In this document: positions 62,120 through 64,000 of the stretch, piece by piece
How the letters are laid out: the number at the start of each line of letters is the position of its first letter
Position numbering within the stretch: position 1 is the first letter of the stretch
Assembly: GCA_017541275.1 (NCBI GenBank)
Contig: JAFXZM010000051.1
Coordinates: 1-64,000, forward strand
Direction: 5' to 3'
DNA length: 64,000 bases
DNA from: Oscillospiraceae bacterium
GTDB lineage: Bacteria; Bacillota; Clostridia; Oscillospirales; Ruminococcaceae
The notes under the pieces: model-generated
The model's database searches: none
What the model was told of the DNA's origin: nothing
The model's input: only the letters and a program-made list of their open reading frames with translations
Made by a program: the position numbers and the translations under genes

Positions 62120-63808
62120 ATGAAAACACTGCTGAAAAACGGAACCGTCCTGAATGTATTTACCGGCGAGCTCCTTCGCGAAAATGTGCTGATCGGCGAT
62201 GATATGATTCTCGGAACCGGAGATTATTCGGATGCCGATGCCGATACCGTTCAGGATGTATCGGGCTGTGTGCTCTGCCCCGGACTGATCGACGGACATA
62301 TTCATATTGAAAGCACCATGCTGACGCCGCCTGAGCTCGCTAAAAGTATTCTGCCGCACGGCACAACTGCAATCGTTGCCGACCCGCACGAAATTGCAAA
62401 TGTCTGCGGAACGGCGGGCATTGATTTTATGCTTGCCATGAGCGAGGGTCTGCCGCTGCATGTTTATATCATGCTGCCGTCCTGCGTACCGGCAATGCCG
62501 CTCGATGAATCGGGCGCGGAACTGCTCAGCCGCGATCTCGCGCCGTATTTTTCACACCCGCGCGTGCCGGGGCTGGCGGAAATGATGAATTATCCCGGTG
62601 TGCTTGCCGGTGCGGATTTTGTCATGGATAAGCTCGCGGCCGCGAAGGCTGCGGGAAAGGTCATTGACGGCCATGCACCGCTGCTCTCCGGGCACGACCT
62701 CGACCGCTATATCGCGGCCGGCATTCAGTCTGACCACGAATGCTCATCCGCCGCAGAGGCGATGGAGCGCGTCCGGAAGGGACAATGGCTGATGATCCGG
62801 CAGGGTACCGCTGCACGGAATCTCGAAGCGCTGCTGCCGCTGTTCGATGAACCGTTCTGCCGGCGCTGTCTGCTTGTCACCGATGACAAGCACCCCGCCG
62901 ACCTCCTGACTGACGGACATATCGACCACATGATCCGCATGGCGGTTCGTGCGGGAAAGGACGCTGCTGCATGCATTTGCATGGCGACGCTTCAGGCTGC
63001 GCAATGCTTCGGGCTGCAAAGAGTCGGTGCATTGGCACCGGGCTTCCGCGCCGATGTTCTTGTGCTCCGCGATCTGGAGCAGGTCGATGTGCGGGATGTG
63101 TACAGCGCAGGCCGGCTCGCCGTCAGAAACGGGCAATGCCTCAGCTTTCCGGCGCATGAGCTCCGGACACCCGCCAATGCTTCCGTTCTGAACTCGATCT
63201 GTCTGGATGCGCTGAAGCCGGAGGACTTTGCTGTGGAACCGTTTGCCGGTAAATGCCGCGTCATCGGTGTCATTCCCGGTCAGCTATTAACGGAAGAACT
63301 GCACGAAGCACTCGATTTTTCTGTGAACAACGGCGTTTCAACACAGCGCGATATCCTCAAGCTCGCCGTCATCGAACGGCACCGCAATACCGGTCACCGC
63401 GGCATCGGCTATATCAAAGGCATCGGGCTGAAGCGCGGTGCAATCGCTGCCTCCGTTTCGCATGATGCGCATAATCTCATCGTCATCGGGACGAATGACG
63501 CGGATATGGCGGCTGCCGCAAACCGCATCAGAGAAATGCAGGGCGGCAGCGCCGCTGCCGCTGACGGTCAAATCCTCGCGGAGCTGCCGCTGCCGGTCGC
63601 CGGTCTCATGAGCGATGCCGATGCTCAGACCGTTGCGGAGCAGAACCGCAGACTGAATGACGCGGTTCACGAAATGGGCGTGCCTGCGGATATTTCACCG
63701 TTCATGAATATGGCATTTGTCTCGCTGACCGTCATCCCGCACCTGAAAATGACTACCCACGGGCTCGCTGATGTCGCGACACAAACGCTGCTGCCGCTCG
63801 AATGCTGA
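62120..63808 (+). CDS. ade: Adenine deaminase
   Basis: 562 residues from the ATG at 62120 (AAAGGGA nine bases before; the ATG at 62111 abuts that site). It converts adenine to hypoxanthine and ammonia for purine salvage. The amidohydrolase metal site appears in order: HIHIESTM near residue 61, EIANVCG, the GHAPLLSG segment, the DHECSS segment and TDDKHPADLL with a catalytic Asp. The C-terminal ade-specific domain has VSHDAHNLIVIG near 450 and SPFMNMAFVSLTVIPHLKMT at the end. Length and motifs fit the family well. Confidence 0.95.
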   Translation: MKTLLKNGTVLNVFTGELLRENVLIGDDMILGTGDYSDADADTVQDVSGCVLCPGLIDGHIHIESTMLTPPELAKSILPHGTTAIVADPHEIANVCGTAGIDFMLAMSEGLPLHVYIMLPSCVPAMPLDESGAELLSRDLAPYFSHPRVPGLAEMMNYPGVLAGADFVMDKLAAAKAAGKVIDGHAPLLSGHDLDRYIAAGIQSDHECSSAAEAMERVRKGQWLMIRQGTAARNLEALLPLFDEPFCRRCLLVTDDKHPADLLTDGHIDHMIRMAVRAGKDAAACICMATLQAAQCFGLQRVGALAPGFRADVLVLRDLEQVDVRDVYSAGRLAVRNGQCLSFPAHELRTPANASVLNSICLDALKPEDFAVEPFAGKCRVIGVIPGQLLTEELHEALDFSVNNGVSTQRDILKLAVIERHRNTGHRGIGYIKGIGLKRGAIAASVSHDAHNLIVIGTNDADMAAAANRIREMQGGSAAAADGQILAELPLPVAGLMSDADAQTVAEQNRRLNDAVHEMGVPADISPFMNMAFVSLTVIPHLKMTTHGLADVATQTLLPLEC

Positions 63809-63821
63809 TTCAGTTTTCAAG

Positions 63822-63853
63822 ATTCCGGATGCATCCTGCGTCTTCTCCGGAAT
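63822..63853 (+). terminator. Hairpin after adenine deaminase
   Basis: ATTCCGGA (63822-63829) pairs with TCCGGAAT (63846-63853). No T tract, so weak. The remaining 150 bases to the window end show TATAAT at 63965-63970 without a good -35, perhaps the promoter of the next gene, and nothing else. Confidence 0.45.
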
Positions 63854-64000
63854 GCCCCGGCCGCATAACCTCATATGGCGCAGCTCGCCGGCACCCCGCG
63901 TTTTGCCGTGCAGCACCGGCTTCGCAGTCACGCCCGCAAATGCCCTGCTGCACGCAGCATCCTCTATAATACGGGTACAAAAAGCCGTTTTTTTGCACGT

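Noticed and set aside
63810..63998. 62-codon leftward frame at the right edge
   Set aside because: It crosses the hairpin after adenine deaminase and has no support.

Overview
The window looks like chromosomal DNA of a Gram-positive, dockerin-using anaerobe of the Clostridia, most like the Ruminococcus/Oscillospiraceae group. The grounds are two proteins with dockerin calcium loops, an ECF sigma/anti-sigma pair, a class A RNase P RNA, a SpoIIQ-like M23 protein, a DUF896 protein and vegetative promoters of the TTGACA-N17-TATAAT kind, many with an extended -10. Base composition is fairly G+C rich, but the first 7 kb look visibly more A+T rich. No species can be named from sequence reading alone, and family names below are from motif recognition without a database search.

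Layout. 0-7.1 kb: start of a serine/glutamate-rich lipoprotein gene (leftward, with a long structured leader), a LytTR/GHKL two-component system with a third membrane protein, and a 1009-residue helical protein of unknown function. 7.2-18.5 kb (rightward): permease, rnpB, anchored protein, MinD, methylglyoxal synthase, histidyl-tRNA synthetase, PBP2, ArsC/Spx-like protein, AGCS symporter and a FeoA-FeoB fusion. 18.6-33.5 kb (leftward): a PlsC acyltransferase fused to a long acidic region, a membrane helix and a degenerate VanY-like domain; cytidylate kinase; an ECF sigma factor with a dockerin-bearing anti-sigma factor; a 2089-residue subtilisin with leucine-rich repeats and a dockerin; an anchored Thr-linker protein; and an orphan RnfD-like protein. 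33.6-41.3 kb is mixed: MecA-like adaptor, rpe, small membrane and small hypothetical genes, polysaccharide deacetylase, a zinc-ribbon/SPFH pair, an HD hydrolase, an SDR reductase and DUF896. 41.3-46.2 kb is a three-gene cell-surface glycan operon (GT-C-like membrane protein, FAD oxidoreductase, GtrA). 46.4-58.0 kb is one eight-gene leftward operon: a giant solute-binding protein, two permease pairs, an NHL/TPR protein, YIP1 and DUF5696, with no ATPase. 58.4-64 kb: ferredoxin, lipoprotein, M23 protein, a duplicated-domain hypothetical and adenine deaminase, embedded in repeat-rich intergenic DNA.

The least ordinary items are the PlsC/VanY-like fusion, the dockerin-tagged anti-sigma factor next to a dockerin-tagged subtilase, the ATPase-less two-permease-pair operon, and two families of dispersed hairpin repeats. 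One repeat family has three copies of a stem-loop with a compensatory base change. The other has two inverted copies of about 130 bp flanking a two-gene segment, again with a compensatory change. No tRNA, CRISPR array or transposase was seen.
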